Origin: Ferrovibrio sp.
GTDB lineage: Bacteria; Pseudomonadota; Alphaproteobacteria; Ferrovibrionales; Ferrovibrionaceae
Direction of reading: 5' to 3'
NCBI RefSeq assembly: GCF_025869515.1
Contig: NZ_JAOZVR010000113.1
Coordinates: forward strand, 1 to 33,533
Length of the DNA stretch: 33,533 nt
The position numbers and the translations under genes are program-made. Below the pieces are notes generated by a model. The model saw nothing but the letters and a program-made list of their open reading frames with translations. It did no database searches and had not been told where the DNA came from. Positions within the stretch are counted from its first letter, which is position 1. The number at the start of each line of letters is the position of its first letter. Below are positions 25,119-32,808 of the stretch, piece by piece.

Positions 25119-25667
25119 ATGCGCCAGACCCTTGCCATGAACGCCGCCTTCCAGCCGCTGGACTTGCCGCAGCGAAATATCGCCGCGCTGAACAGCTATC
25201 TGACCAAGGTGCAGTCGCCGCGGCTGGCAGCCTTCATCCGTTATATGCTGGAGATTCATCCCGCCGACCGGTTGCCGGGCAGGGACGATTTCGATCCGAT
25301 GAAGATTCCCGTCCTGCTGTCGGGCGTTGTGCTGGTTGCCGTGGAGCGCAGCGCGGGTCGCGTGCGGTTCCAGATGAAGGTGGTCGGCCAGAATGTGATG
25401 GATGCCTCTCCTGTTCCGACCAGGAACCGTTATCTTGACGACATCGTCGCCGAGCTGCCGGGGGCCGGCATCATCATCGACAGCCGAATGAAAGTTCTGG
25501 AAACCGGCCATGCCTATCTGCGGCAGGGGCCGCCGACCATGCCGTTTACCTTCAGGATGACGATACTGGAATATGTCCATTGCCCGCTGGCCGCAGACGG
25601 CTGCACCATCGACCAGATCGTGTCGTTCTTCAGCTATCGCGGCGACGACGAGCTGCCCTCACGGTAG
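25119..25667 (+). CDS. PAS_5-type domain protein
   Basis: The 182-residue protein resembles the alphaproteobacterial PAS_5 family (single, divergent PAS-like domain, no output domain). Recognisable features are the early YWxx-like region around RLAAFIRYMLEIHP, VGQNVMDASPVPTRNRYLDDI in the middle, and a C-terminal DGCTIDQIVSFFSYRG. The ligand and role of the family are unknown. The start is uncertain: ATG 25119 or the in-frame ATG 25137, neither with a good ribosome site. Its end overlaps the convergent VOC gene by 9 bp. Nucleotides 25588-25643 occur again almost exactly at 26635-26690. Confidence 0.75.
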   Translation: MRQTLAMNAAFQPLDLPQRNIAALNSYLTKVQSPRLAAFIRYMLEIHPADRLPGRDDFDPMKIPVLLSGVVLVAVERSAGRVRFQMKVVGQNVMDASPVPTRNRYLDDIVAELPGAGIIIDSRMKVLETGHAYLRQGPPTMPFTFRMTILEYVHCPLAADGCTIDQIVSFFSYRGDDELPSR

Positions 25668-26060
25668 TCCGCCGGCATATACGAAGCACAGCTTGTTGCC
25701 CTCGGGGTCGCGGCAATAGGCGCCATAATAATCGTCATTGTAATTCGGCCGCAGGCCGGGGGCGCCTTCATCGATGCCGCCGTGGGCCAGCGCGGTTTCC
25801 CAGGCCAGCCGCACCGCCATCTGCGAAGGGGCTGCAAACGACACCTGCCAGCCGTTGCCCCAGGTGGCCGGCAGTCCGTTGAACGGCAACTGGACGACGA
25901 ATTGCGGCCAACGCTGTCCCTGGCGCTGCCAGATCGCCCCTGGCGGACCGCCGTCAGGCTCGACCGGCTGGCGCTGCAGTCCGACATGCGCAAGCACCAT
26001 GTCATAGAACGCAATCATGCGATCGAGATCGCGGGCACCGACCTGAATATGGCTGAACAT
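25659..26060 (-). CDS. VOC-superfamily (glyoxalase-like) protein
   Basis: This 133-residue protein of the vicinal-oxygen-chelate fold has two beta-alpha-beta-beta-beta halves. Family features are the opening FSHIQVGARDLDRMIAFYDMVLA and the ending YGAYCRDPEGNKLCFVYAG. The first-strand histidine is present, but the final acidic metal ligand usual in true glyoxalase I is replaced (KLCF), so catalytic type is uncertain. A strong AAGGAGG site precedes the ATG. The gene converges on, and overlaps by 9 bp, the PAS_5 gene. Confidence 0.9.
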   Translation of the reverse strand: MFSHIQVGARDLDRMIAFYDMVLAHVGLQRQPVEPDGGPPGAIWQRQGQRWPQFVVQLPFNGLPATWGNGWQVSFAAPSQMAVRLAWETALAHGGIDEGAPGLRPNYNDDYYGAYCRDPEGNKLCFVYAGGLP

Positions 26061-26234
26061 GCGGGCCTCCTTCCTGTGTTGAACAATTCCAAGACCGGAA
26101 TCGCGACATCGTCATCCTTGGCCGGAAATCAAATCCGTCACGCCAGCTTTAAAAAATGATCACGGAACAGGCAGACGATCATCGTCGTTAAGCGCGCCGA
26201 CAAAACAAGGATTGCATGCCCGGGAGGACGGATC

Positions 26235-26546
26235 ATGGCGACCTACTATTTCATTATTGCGGAAGACGATCTCTGGTGGGTGCGCGTCAAGGGCAGGAGT
26301 TATGGCGGTTTCCTGCTGCGCGGCCATGCCGTTAAACAGGCCATTCATTCGGCGCGTCGATGCAGTGGTGACGCCTATGTCGTTGTGCAGGAACCGGCTT
26401 TCCGCTGGCGCGTCGAATGGACGAACCGAAGCTCTGCTGCTGTGCCGGATGACGCCCTGATCGCCGAGAAAATCCAGCCCGCTGCCATCGACCGGAACCG
26501 GCGGTCGCCGGCATACAGTCCTGCCGCGCCGCAATCGGCTGACTGA
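26235..26546 (+). CDS. Small hypothetical protein
   Basis: This 103-residue protein has a compact N-terminal part of about 65 residues (YYFIIAEDDLWWVRVKGRSYGG, then a QAIHSARR helix and YVVVQEPAFRWRVEW). The strand-helix-strand pattern recalls small DUF2188-like proteins, but I do not assign it. The remaining 40 residues are low-complexity and proline/serine-rich. GGGAGG lies 7 nt before the ATG, which supports translation. It is divergent from the VOC gene and precedes the gene-fragment mosaic at 26.6 kb. Confidence 0.6.
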   Translation: MATYYFIIAEDDLWWVRVKGRSYGGFLLRGHAVKQAIHSARRCSGDAYVVVQEPAFRWRVEWTNRSSAAVPDDALIAEKIQPAAIDRNRRSPAYSPAAPQSAD

Positions 26547-26592
26547 CGGCTCAGCTTCGTTGCAGTAGGCATGCGGATCGCTCTTCGGCCAG

Positions 26593-26711
26593 GCTGCCCG
26601 AGCACCGCACCATCGTTGAAACCCTGAAGTCCGGTGGCCGCAGACGGCTGCACCATCGACCAGATCGTGTCGTTGTTCAGCTATCGCGGCCACAAGGGCA
26701 CGCCGGACTGA
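26593..26711 (+). pseudogene. Mosaic of two gene fragments (formamidase-like + PAS_5)
   Basis: Bases 26593-26635 match 31342-31383 of the acetamidase/formamidase gene with two substitutions and one inserted base. From 26635 the sequence switches to a copy of 25588-25643 of the PAS_5 gene (55 of 56 bases identical, 26635-26690), continuing in frame to a TGA at 26709-26711 with a different C-terminus (GHKGTPD). The two pieces are in different frames and have no start, so no intact product is encoded. Part of a paralog elsewhere in the genome is an alternative source. Confidence 0.75.
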
Positions 26712-26726
26712 CAGACACATCGCACG

Positions 26727-26808
26727 TAATCTGTGCAGATTATGCGCTGTCTGCAAAGATGATGGGCAGATTTCGGCTGCCTTCGCCCGTACCCATAACG
26801 GCAGATTA
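26727..26808. promoter_or_regulatory. Candidate operator cluster upstream of the ABC/amidohydrolase operon
   Basis: A 16-bp dyad, TAATCTG-TG-CAGATTA (26727-26742), is followed by two further GCAGATT half-sites at 26766 and 26801, spaced 31 and 35 bp. The cluster lies 140-220 bp upstream of the binding-protein gene. The recurrence suggests binding by a dimeric regulator. No regulator gene is adjacent, and I see no clear -35/-10 pair. Confidence 0.4.
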
Positions 26809-26946
26809 AGGGCAAGGCGCAAATCGGCATACGACATCCCTGACATGCTCGGTCACCCTAGACGCTGAAACCGGCGATCCCTGCGCGATCCTCTCTGATC
26901 GTAAGCAGTCATCGACGGCGACATCGGTAACCAAGGGGAATCGACA

Positions 26947-27936
26947 ATGATCACGCATACGATGCAGAAGGTGCTTTGTGCGGCTGCGCTGATTGCGCTG
27001 CCGTTTTCGGCCACGGCAGCCGACAAGGTCCGTTTCCAGACAGATTGGCTTCCGTCCGGCGAACACGCGATGTTCTACGGCGGCTGGCAGAAGGGCATTT
27101 ACGCCGCCGAAGGCATCGACGTCACCATCACGCGCGGCTATGGCTCGGGCGATACGGTGACCAAGCTGGCCGGCGGTGCCGCCGATTTCGGCATCGCCGA
27201 TCTGGGCGCGGTGCTCACCGCGCGGGCGCGGGCGAATGTTCCGGTCAAGGCGATTGCCATCAACTACCAGTTTTCCCCGCATTCGCTGTTTGTGCTGAAA
27301 AGCTCCGGGATTACCAGTTTCAAGCAGATGCAGGGCAAGAAGATCAGCACCACGCCCGGCAATTCGCACCAGCTGTATTTCCCCAAGGTGGCGGAGCTGG
27401 CGGGCGCCGATCCCAGCAAGATCACCTGGGTCAACATGGACGGCGGGGCGATGGCCGCGCAGCTGATCGCCAAGAATATCGATGCGGCGCCGTTCTATTC
27501 GATCCACCACTACTATCAGAACAAGGCTGCCATGGCGGCCAAGGAAGAGATCGTTGTGCTGCCGTTCGTGGAGACCGGCTTTGCCATCTATGCGGCAACC
27601 GTGATCGCAACCGACAAGATGATTGCCGAGAAGCCGGACGTGACCAAGCGGTTCCTGCTGGCGACGCGCAAGGCCTATGAATGGGCCCACGCCAACCCCG
27701 AAGAGGCCTGCAAGGCGCATGTCGAGAAGATTCCGGAAGTGGCGCTGGATGACTGCATCGGCAGCGTGAAGGCGACCACCAAGTTCGTCTTCGCCGACTA
27801 CAACAAGACCGCCGGCTACGGCAAGGAAACCGCCGAACGCCTGAACTTCACCTGGCAGGTGGTGGCGGAGTCGCAGAATCTGGACAAGTCGTGGAATCCG
27901 GCCCAGGCGGTGGATACCAGCCTTCTGAGCAAGTAA
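26947..27936 (+). CDS. ABC transporter substrate-binding protein (NMT1/SsuA-like)
   Basis: The 329-residue protein starts with a signal peptide (Lys-containing n-region, hydrophobic core, cleavage near ATAAD) and continues with an NMT1/THI5-type periplasmic binding fold: FQTDWLPSGEHAMFYGGWQKGIY, GSGDTVTKLAGGAADFG and KISTTPGNSHQLYFP. This family binds sulfonates, nitrate, pyrimidine precursors and related small solutes. AAGGGGA lies about 8 nt before the ATG. It is the first gene of a five-gene run with an ATPase, a permease, an amidohydrolase and an acetamidase/formamidase, which suggests that the imported solute is a small amide or nitrogen heterocycle. Confidence 0.92.
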   Translation: MITHTMQKVLCAAALIALPFSATAADKVRFQTDWLPSGEHAMFYGGWQKGIYAAEGIDVTITRGYGSGDTVTKLAGGAADFGIADLGAVLTARARANVPVKAIAINYQFSPHSLFVLKSSGITSFKQMQGKKISTTPGNSHQLYFPKVAELAGADPSKITWVNMDGGAMAAQLIAKNIDAAPFYSIHHYYQNKAAMAAKEEIVVLPFVETGFAIYAATVIATDKMIAEKPDVTKRFLLATRKAYEWAHANPEEACKAHVEKIPEVALDDCIGSVKATTKFVFADYNKTAGYGKETAERLNFTWQVVAESQNLDKSWNPAQAVDTSLLSK

Positions 27937-27958
27937 CGCAGTCAGCGGGGGATCGGTC

Positions 27959-28729
27959 GTGATCACGATTGACCGCGCATCCAAGGTTTTCCTGACGCGC
28001 GACGGTGAAGACATCGTCGCGCTGAAGGATGCCTCGCTCACCATCGGCGACTGCGAGTTCATCGCCCTGGTCGGTCCCTCCGGTTGCGGCAAATCCACCT
28101 TACTGCGCCTGATCGGCGGCCTGCTGCCGCTCAGCGGCGGAACCATCACCATGGATGGCGCCAAGGTCACCGGGCCGCGCGAAGACACCGGCATCGTGTT
28201 CCAGGCGCCAACCCTGCTACCCTGGGCGACGATCAAGGACAATGTGCTGTTTCCGCTCAGCCTGATGGGCAAGCTGCAGCCCGACAGCAAGGCCAAGGCC
28301 GGCCAGTTGCTTGAGATGGTCGGCCTCGGCGGCTTCGAGCAGAAATATCCGCGCGAACTCTCTGGCGGCATGCAGCAGCGCGCCGCGATCTGCCGTGCGT
28401 TGCTGCACGATCCTTCCGTGCTGCTGATGGACGAACCCTTCGGTGCGCTGGATGCCCTGACCCGGGAAGAGATGACGCTTGAACTGCTGCGCATCTGGAC
28501 CGAGCGGCCGAAGACCATTGTCTTTGTCACGCATTCGATATCGGAGGCGGTGCTGCTGGCCGACCGCGTGGTGGTGATGTCGCCCCGCCCGGGCCAGATC
28601 GTCGAGATCATCGATGTGCCATTGTCGCGGCCGCGCAGCTTCGACCAGGAGGGCAGCGATGAGTTCCAGCGCTGCGCCCGCCGGATCCGCGAACTGATCT
28701 TCGGCCGGAGGGATGCCCGTGCAGCCTGA
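27959..28729 (+). CDS. ABC transporter ATP-binding protein
   Basis: The 256-residue ATPase has Walker A (GPSGCGKST), Q-loop (VFQAPTLLPWATIKDN), signature (LSGGMQQRAAICRALLHDP), Walker B (VLLMDEPFGALDALT) and the H-loop histidine (VFVTHSISEAV). It is of the nitrate/sulfonate/taurine type (SsuB/TauB-like). The start is a GTG at 27959, with GGGGGA upstream and no nearby ATG. It lies 22 bp after the binding-protein gene and its end overlaps the permease gene. Confidence 0.95.
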   Translation: MITIDRASKVFLTRDGEDIVALKDASLTIGDCEFIALVGPSGCGKSTLLRLIGGLLPLSGGTITMDGAKVTGPREDTGIVFQAPTLLPWATIKDNVLFPLSLMGKLQPDSKAKAGQLLEMVGLGGFEQKYPRELSGGMQQRAAICRALLHDPSVLLMDEPFGALDALTREEMTLELLRIWTERPKTIVFVTHSISEAVLLADRVVVMSPRPGQIVEIIDVPLSRPRSFDQEGSDEFQRCARRIRELIFGRRDARAA

Positions 28730-29540
28730 CGCCATCGCTCTCCCGACGCCGGCACCGCGCCGGAAGAAGCCGGCGCTGTGGCGCAGGACCCAGGAATTCT
28801 GGTTGCCGCTCGTTGTCCTTACGCTCCTCGTTCTGGCCTGGGAAATCGCCTGCCGGGTCTTTGGTGTGCCGGCCTACCTGCTGCCCAGCCCCAGCGCGAT
28901 CTGGGGCGAAACCTGGGCCATGCGCATGCAGGTGCTGACCCATGCCGGCGCCACGTTCACAACCGTCATGGTCGGTTTCCTGGTGTCGGTGGCGATCAGC
29001 CTGCCGCTGGCGGTGGCGCTGACATCCTCGCGGATGATCGCCAATGCGATCTATCCGATCCTGATCCTGACCCAGTCGATCCCCAAGGTGGCACTGGCGC
29101 CGATCCTGGTGGTCGTGCTGGGCGCCAACGAACTGCCGCGCATCGTCATCACCTTCCTGGTCGCGTTCTTCCCTCTGGTGCTGTCCTGCGCCGCCGGCCT
29201 GCTGGCGGTGCCGCCGGAACTACTGGAGCTTGGGCGAGCCTGTCGCGCATCCAAATGGCAGGAGCTGGTCCGCATCCGGCTGCCCTTTGCCATGCCGATT
29301 GTGTTCAGCGGCCTCAAGGCGGCGATTGCCCTGGCAGTGGTGGGCGCCGTGGTGGCGGAGTTCGTCAATGCCGATCGCGGCCTGGGCTATCTGATCGTCA
29401 GCGCGACGGCATTTTTCAAGGTGCCGCTGGCCTGGGGTGCGCTTATCCTGCTGTCCTTCATGGGTATCGTGCTGTTCCAGATTGTCGTCGCCGTCGAACG
29501 CATTCTGGTTCCCTGGTCGAACGATAACGGAAAACTGTGA
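28713..29540 (+). CDS. ABC transporter permease (SsuC/TauC-like)
   Basis: The 275-residue inner-membrane protein has about six hydrophobic segments and the EAA-type loop ELGRACRASKWQELVRIRLP that contacts the ATPase. The family signature PSPSAIWGETW follows the first membrane helix. The start could be ATG 28713, but GGAGGG sits immediately before it. GTG 28719, two codons on, has ideal spacing from that site. Either start overlaps the ATPase gene end, so coupling is likely. It partners the ATPase and binding protein. Confidence 0.93.
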   Translation: MPVQPDAIALPTPAPRRKKPALWRRTQEFWLPLVVLTLLVLAWEIACRVFGVPAYLLPSPSAIWGETWAMRMQVLTHAGATFTTVMVGFLVSVAISLPLAVALTSSRMIANAIYPILILTQSIPKVALAPILVVVLGANELPRIVITFLVAFFPLVLSCAAGLLAVPPELLELGRACRASKWQELVRIRLPFAMPIVFSGLKAAIALAVVGAVVAEFVNADRGLGYLIVSATAFFKVPLAWGALILLSFMGIVLFQIVVAVERILVPWSNDNGKL

Positions 29541-29551
29541 GGACATCGGGT

Positions 29552-31087
29552 ATGGCAAAGCGCAAGACGATCATCCGTGGCGGCAAAATCGTCAACATCG
29601 CCAAGCATCGCGCCGATGCGGCCGATATCCTGATCGCCGGCGACACCATCGTTGAGATCGGCAAACCCGGCATGCCGGCGCCGGCCGATGCCATCGTGAT
29701 CGACGCGCGCCGCCGCCTGCTGCATCCCGGCCTGATCAATGCGCATACCCATGGCCATGGCAATCTGGCCAAGGGCATGGGCGACCGCTGGACGCTGGAA
29801 CTGCTGCTCACCGCCGGACCGGCGATCAGCGGCAACCGCACGCTGGACGACAAATATCTCACCACGCTGATCGGCGCGGCCGAAGGGCTGCTGAAAGGCT
29901 GCACGGCGGTTTACGATCTGACCGTTGAGTTCCCCATGCCGTCGGTGGAGGGCCTGCAGGCCTGTGCCCAGGCCTATGCCGATGCGGGCATGCGTGCCGT
30001 GGTCGCCCCGATGGTGGCCGACCGCACCTTCTTCGAGGCGGTGCCGGGCCTGATGGAGCGCCTGACGCCCGGCCTGCAGAAGGATGTCGAGCGGCTCCGG
30101 CTCGCGCCCTATAAAACCAGCGTGAAGGCGATCCGCAAGGCGCTGAAGGCGTGGAATTACGATCACGACCTGGTGCGGCCCGCCGTTGCGCCCACCATTC
30201 CGCATCACTGCTCGGACGAGTTCATCGCCGATTGCGTGCGGATCGCCCGCGATTTCGATGTCGCCATGCACAGTCATGTTTCGGAATCCAAGCTGCAGGT
30301 CATCGCCGGCTACAAGCGCTATGGCAAATCGCTGACCAGTCACATGGACGACATGGGCGCAGTCGGTCCGGACTTCACCGTCGCCCATGGCGTCTGGCTG
30401 GATGACGACGACATGAAGCGGCTGGGCGACAAGGGTGCCTCGGTGGCGCACAACCCCGGCAGCAACATGCGGCTGGGCAGCGGCCTGGCCGATGTGATCG
30501 GCATGCTGCGCCGCAAGGTCAATCTGGGTATCGGTACCGATGGCGCCAACTGCTCGGACAACCAGAATATGTATGAATCGATGCGGCTGGCCTCGATGGT
30601 GTCGAAGGTGCGCGGCCCCGATATCGCCGACTGGCTCACCACCGACCAGATTCTGGAAGCCGCGACAGTCGGCAGTGCCAAGGCGCTCGGCTTCGAAGGC
30701 AAGCTGGGGCGGATCGAGAAGGGCTACAAGGCCGATATCGTTTTCCTCGATCTCGACAGCATCAACTGGATTCCGTTCAACGACCCGGTCAACCAGCTGG
30801 TGCATACCGAGGATGGCACATCGGTCGATGCCGTGATGGTCGGCGGCAAGATGGTGGTGGAAAATCGCAAGCTGGTGAATGTCGATCTGGCCAAGCTGGC
30901 CAAGCAGGCCGAGACCGCGCGTGCCCGGCTGGAGGCGATCAACAAGCCCAACCGCCTGCTGTACGACAAGCTGGAAAAGACCGTAGCCAGCTATTGCAGC
31001 GGCCTGTGCAAGGAACCGCTGCATATCCATCGCTACGGCGCGCCGCTCGGCAACCACAGCCATGGCCACAAACACAAACATCACTGA
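29552..31087 (+). CDS. ATZ/TRZ-type metal-dependent amidohydrolase
   Basis: The 511-residue enzyme belongs to the amidohydrolase superfamily that deaminates or hydrolyses nitrogen compounds such as triazines, cytosine, guanine and hydantoin-like rings. Metal ligands are visible: the HxH pair His65/His67 (NAHTHGHGN), a His in MHSHVSESK, a His in FTVAHGVWL, and an Asp in GIGTDGANC. The barrel-plus-urease-type beta domain order is typical. The start ATG 29552 has GAGGA 8 nt upstream; a GTG overlapping the permease stop is less likely. The C-terminus is unusual: eight histidines in about the last 24 residues, ending KHKHH. The substrate should be a solute of the adjacent importer. Confidence 0.92.
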   Translation: MAKRKTIIRGGKIVNIAKHRADAADILIAGDTIVEIGKPGMPAPADAIVIDARRRLLHPGLINAHTHGHGNLAKGMGDRWTLELLLTAGPAISGNRTLDDKYLTTLIGAAEGLLKGCTAVYDLTVEFPMPSVEGLQACAQAYADAGMRAVVAPMVADRTFFEAVPGLMERLTPGLQKDVERLRLAPYKTSVKAIRKALKAWNYDHDLVRPAVAPTIPHHCSDEFIADCVRIARDFDVAMHSHVSESKLQVIAGYKRYGKSLTSHMDDMGAVGPDFTVAHGVWLDDDDMKRLGDKGASVAHNPGSNMRLGSGLADVIGMLRRKVNLGIGTDGANCSDNQNMYESMRLASMVSKVRGPDIADWLTTDQILEAATVGSAKALGFEGKLGRIEKGYKADIVFLDLDSINWIPFNDPVNQLVHTEDGTSVDAVMVGGKMVVENRKLVNVDLAKLAKQAETARARLEAINKPNRLLYDKLEKTVASYCSGLCKEPLHIHRYGAPLGNHSHGHKHKHH

Positions 31088-31109
31088 GATCGAAACGTCA
31101 CTGAGATCG
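31081..31109. repeat. 12-bp direct repeat at the amidohydrolase stop
   Basis: TCACTGAGATCG occurs at 31081-31092 (including the amidohydrolase stop codon) and again at 31098-31109, exactly the same 12 bases, with 5 bp between. It looks like a small local duplication. Confidence 0.8.
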
Positions 31110-31177
31110 CCAGTAGGCAGCCGGATCGGTGATCGGTTACGCTGCGGTCAGCCTTAACCAGACAGCAGACGCGCAGC

Positions 31178-32149
31178 ATGACCGATCACCGGCTTGAACC
31201 GACCCCCTATACCGTTCACTGGGGCTTCTTCGACGCCACCTTGCAGCCGGTGCTGACCGTGGCCTCGGGCGAACGCGTCACCATCCGTACGGTATCGGGC
31301 GGTGCCGATGTCATCCCGCCCGACAATGCCGGCCTGGCCGTGCTGCCCGAGCATCGCACCATCGTCGAAACCCTGAAGCCGGTACTGCCCGGCCATATCC
31401 TCACCGGCCCGGTCGCCATCGAAGGTGCGATGCCGGGCGATGTGCTGGAGGTGCGGATCGAGGATGTGCGGCTGATCCAGGACTGGGGCTGGAATGCCAA
31501 CCGGCCGCTGCGCGGTTCTCTGCCCCATCGCTTCCCCGAGGGCCGCCTGCTGCAGATTCCGATCAACCGCAATGCGATGACGGCGACCTGCCCCTGGGGG
31601 TCGGTGGTGCCGCTGCGGCCCTTCTTCGGCGTGATGGGCGTGGCGCCGCCGGCGCATTACGGCCGCGTCTCCACCATCGAGCCGCGCGAATACGGCGGCA
31701 ATATCGACAATCGCGAACTGATCCCGGGCACCACGCTGTATCTGCCGGTCTTCGTGCCGGGCGCGCTGTTTTCCACCGGCGACGGCCATGCCTGCCAGGG
31801 CGACGGCGAGGTGAATCTGACGGCGCTGGAGACCGCGCTGGAAGGCGATTTCACTTTCGTGCTGCACAAGCAGCGCCGCCTGCCGCGGCCGCGCGCCGTC
31901 ACGCCGACACATCTGATCACCATGGCCTTCGATCCCGATCTCGACGATGCGGCGACCCGGGCGCTGGAAGACATGATCGATGCCCTGGGCAGCATTGCCG
32001 GCCTGGCGGCGAATGACGCCTACGCGCTGTGCAGCCTGGCCTGCGATCTGCACATCACCCAGCTGGTGGACGGGAACAAGGGCGTGCATGCCATGCTGGC
32101 CTTCGATCTGCTGCCGCAGGTGAAGCGGTCGGCCATCGCCGGGTTTTAG
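31178..32149 (+). CDS. Acetamidase/formamidase family protein
   Basis: The 323-residue protein belongs to the FmdA/AmdA family, which hydrolyses short-chain amides such as formamide and acetamide. Conserved family stretches include TGPVAIEGAMPGDVLEVRI, FFGVMGVAPP, GGNIDNRELIPGTTLYLPV, and ALFSTGDGHACQGDGEV, with the His/Asp-rich GDGHACQGDGE likely to bind metal. The ribosome site before ATG 31178 is weak, and an 11-bp inverted repeat pairs upstream DNA (31127-31137) with the start-codon region (31181-31191). It follows the amidohydrolase on the same strand after 90 bp, so it probably finishes the same degradation route. Confidence 0.9.
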   Translation: MTDHRLEPTPYTVHWGFFDATLQPVLTVASGERVTIRTVSGGADVIPPDNAGLAVLPEHRTIVETLKPVLPGHILTGPVAIEGAMPGDVLEVRIEDVRLIQDWGWNANRPLRGSLPHRFPEGRLLQIPINRNAMTATCPWGSVVPLRPFFGVMGVAPPAHYGRVSTIEPREYGGNIDNRELIPGTTLYLPVFVPGALFSTGDGHACQGDGEVNLTALETALEGDFTFVLHKQRRLPRPRAVTPTHLITMAFDPDLDDAATRALEDMIDALGSIAGLAANDAYALCSLACDLHITQLVDGNKGVHAMLAFDLLPQVKRSAIAGF

Positions 32150-32333
32150 CCGGATTCCGGGGCCTTTCCGGCGGCTTAAAAAAGACATACTGCAGGGCTA
32201 GGCTGCTGCCCGGTCGCGCACACGGCCCTATATCGCAAACTGAACCGTGCGAAATGCACGGGAAGCCGCCGTCGCACGGCCTTTTCAGCGGGATGACCGG
32301 CATCAACCGGCGTGATCCCGGAGGAGGAGCGCC

Positions 32334-32732
32334 ATGGCTCATGTCACCCATCATCATCCGCCCGGGTCTCATCAACCCGGGCATCATGCCGTCAGGGTAA
32401 AAACACGCCGCTGGCAGGACTGGGCCAATATGGTCCTCGGCCTGGTACTGGTGGCATCACCCTGGTTGCTGCAATTCACCGGCCTGGAGGCGGCCACCCT
32501 GAACGCCGTGATCATCGGCTTCCTGATCTTTGCGCTGTCGGCCCTGGCGCTAACCCTGCTCGATCGCTGGGAAGCCTATATCAGCGGTCTGCTCGGCCTC
32601 TGGGCTGCCCTGTCCCCCTGGCTGATCGGCTTTACTGCCTATGACATGGCGATGATCGCCCATGTCGGATTGGGCGCGCTGGTGGTTGTGACCGCTGCCA
32701 TCGAGATCTGGCAAACCGGCATCCGCGCATAA
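32334..32732 (+). CDS. SPW-repeat membrane protein
   Basis: The 132-residue protein contains four hydrophobic helices arranged as two SPW repeats, ASPWLLQFT and LSPWLIGFT, each followed by another helix. Its role is unknown. The N-terminus before the first helix is histidine-rich (7 His in the first 18 residues), a possible metal-binding tail. A GGAGGAGG site precedes the ATG. It stands alone between the catabolic operon and a convergent PAS gene. Confidence 0.85.
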   Translation: MAHVTHHHPPGSHQPGHHAVRVKTRRWQDWANMVLGLVLVASPWLLQFTGLEAATLNAVIIGFLIFALSALALTLLDRWEAYISGLLGLWAALSPWLIGFTAYDMAMIAHVGLGALVVVTAAIEIWQTGIRA

Positions 32733-32736
32733 CACG

Positions 32737-32764
32737 AAAAAAGGGCCCGCGTGACTGCGGGCCC
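32737..32764 (-). terminator. Rho-independent terminator of the PAS gene
   Basis: An 8-bp perfect stem (32743-32750 with 32757-32764) encloses a 6-nt loop. On the minus strand it is followed by TTTTTT (32737-32742). It lies 45 bp beyond the stop of the minus-strand PAS gene. On the plus strand the SPW gene also ends just before it, but there is no T-tract on that side. Confidence 0.85.
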
Positions 32765-32808
32765 AGTCGATGATGTCACGCCCGGGAGGAGGGCGCGCAT
32801 CGTGGGAA

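Noticed and set aside
31081..31109. CTGAGA motifs suggesting a thiamine pyrophosphate riboswitch.
   Set aside because: Only this short motif is present, in a direct repeat at a gene end; the other conserved elements of the aptamer were not found here or upstream of the ABC operon.
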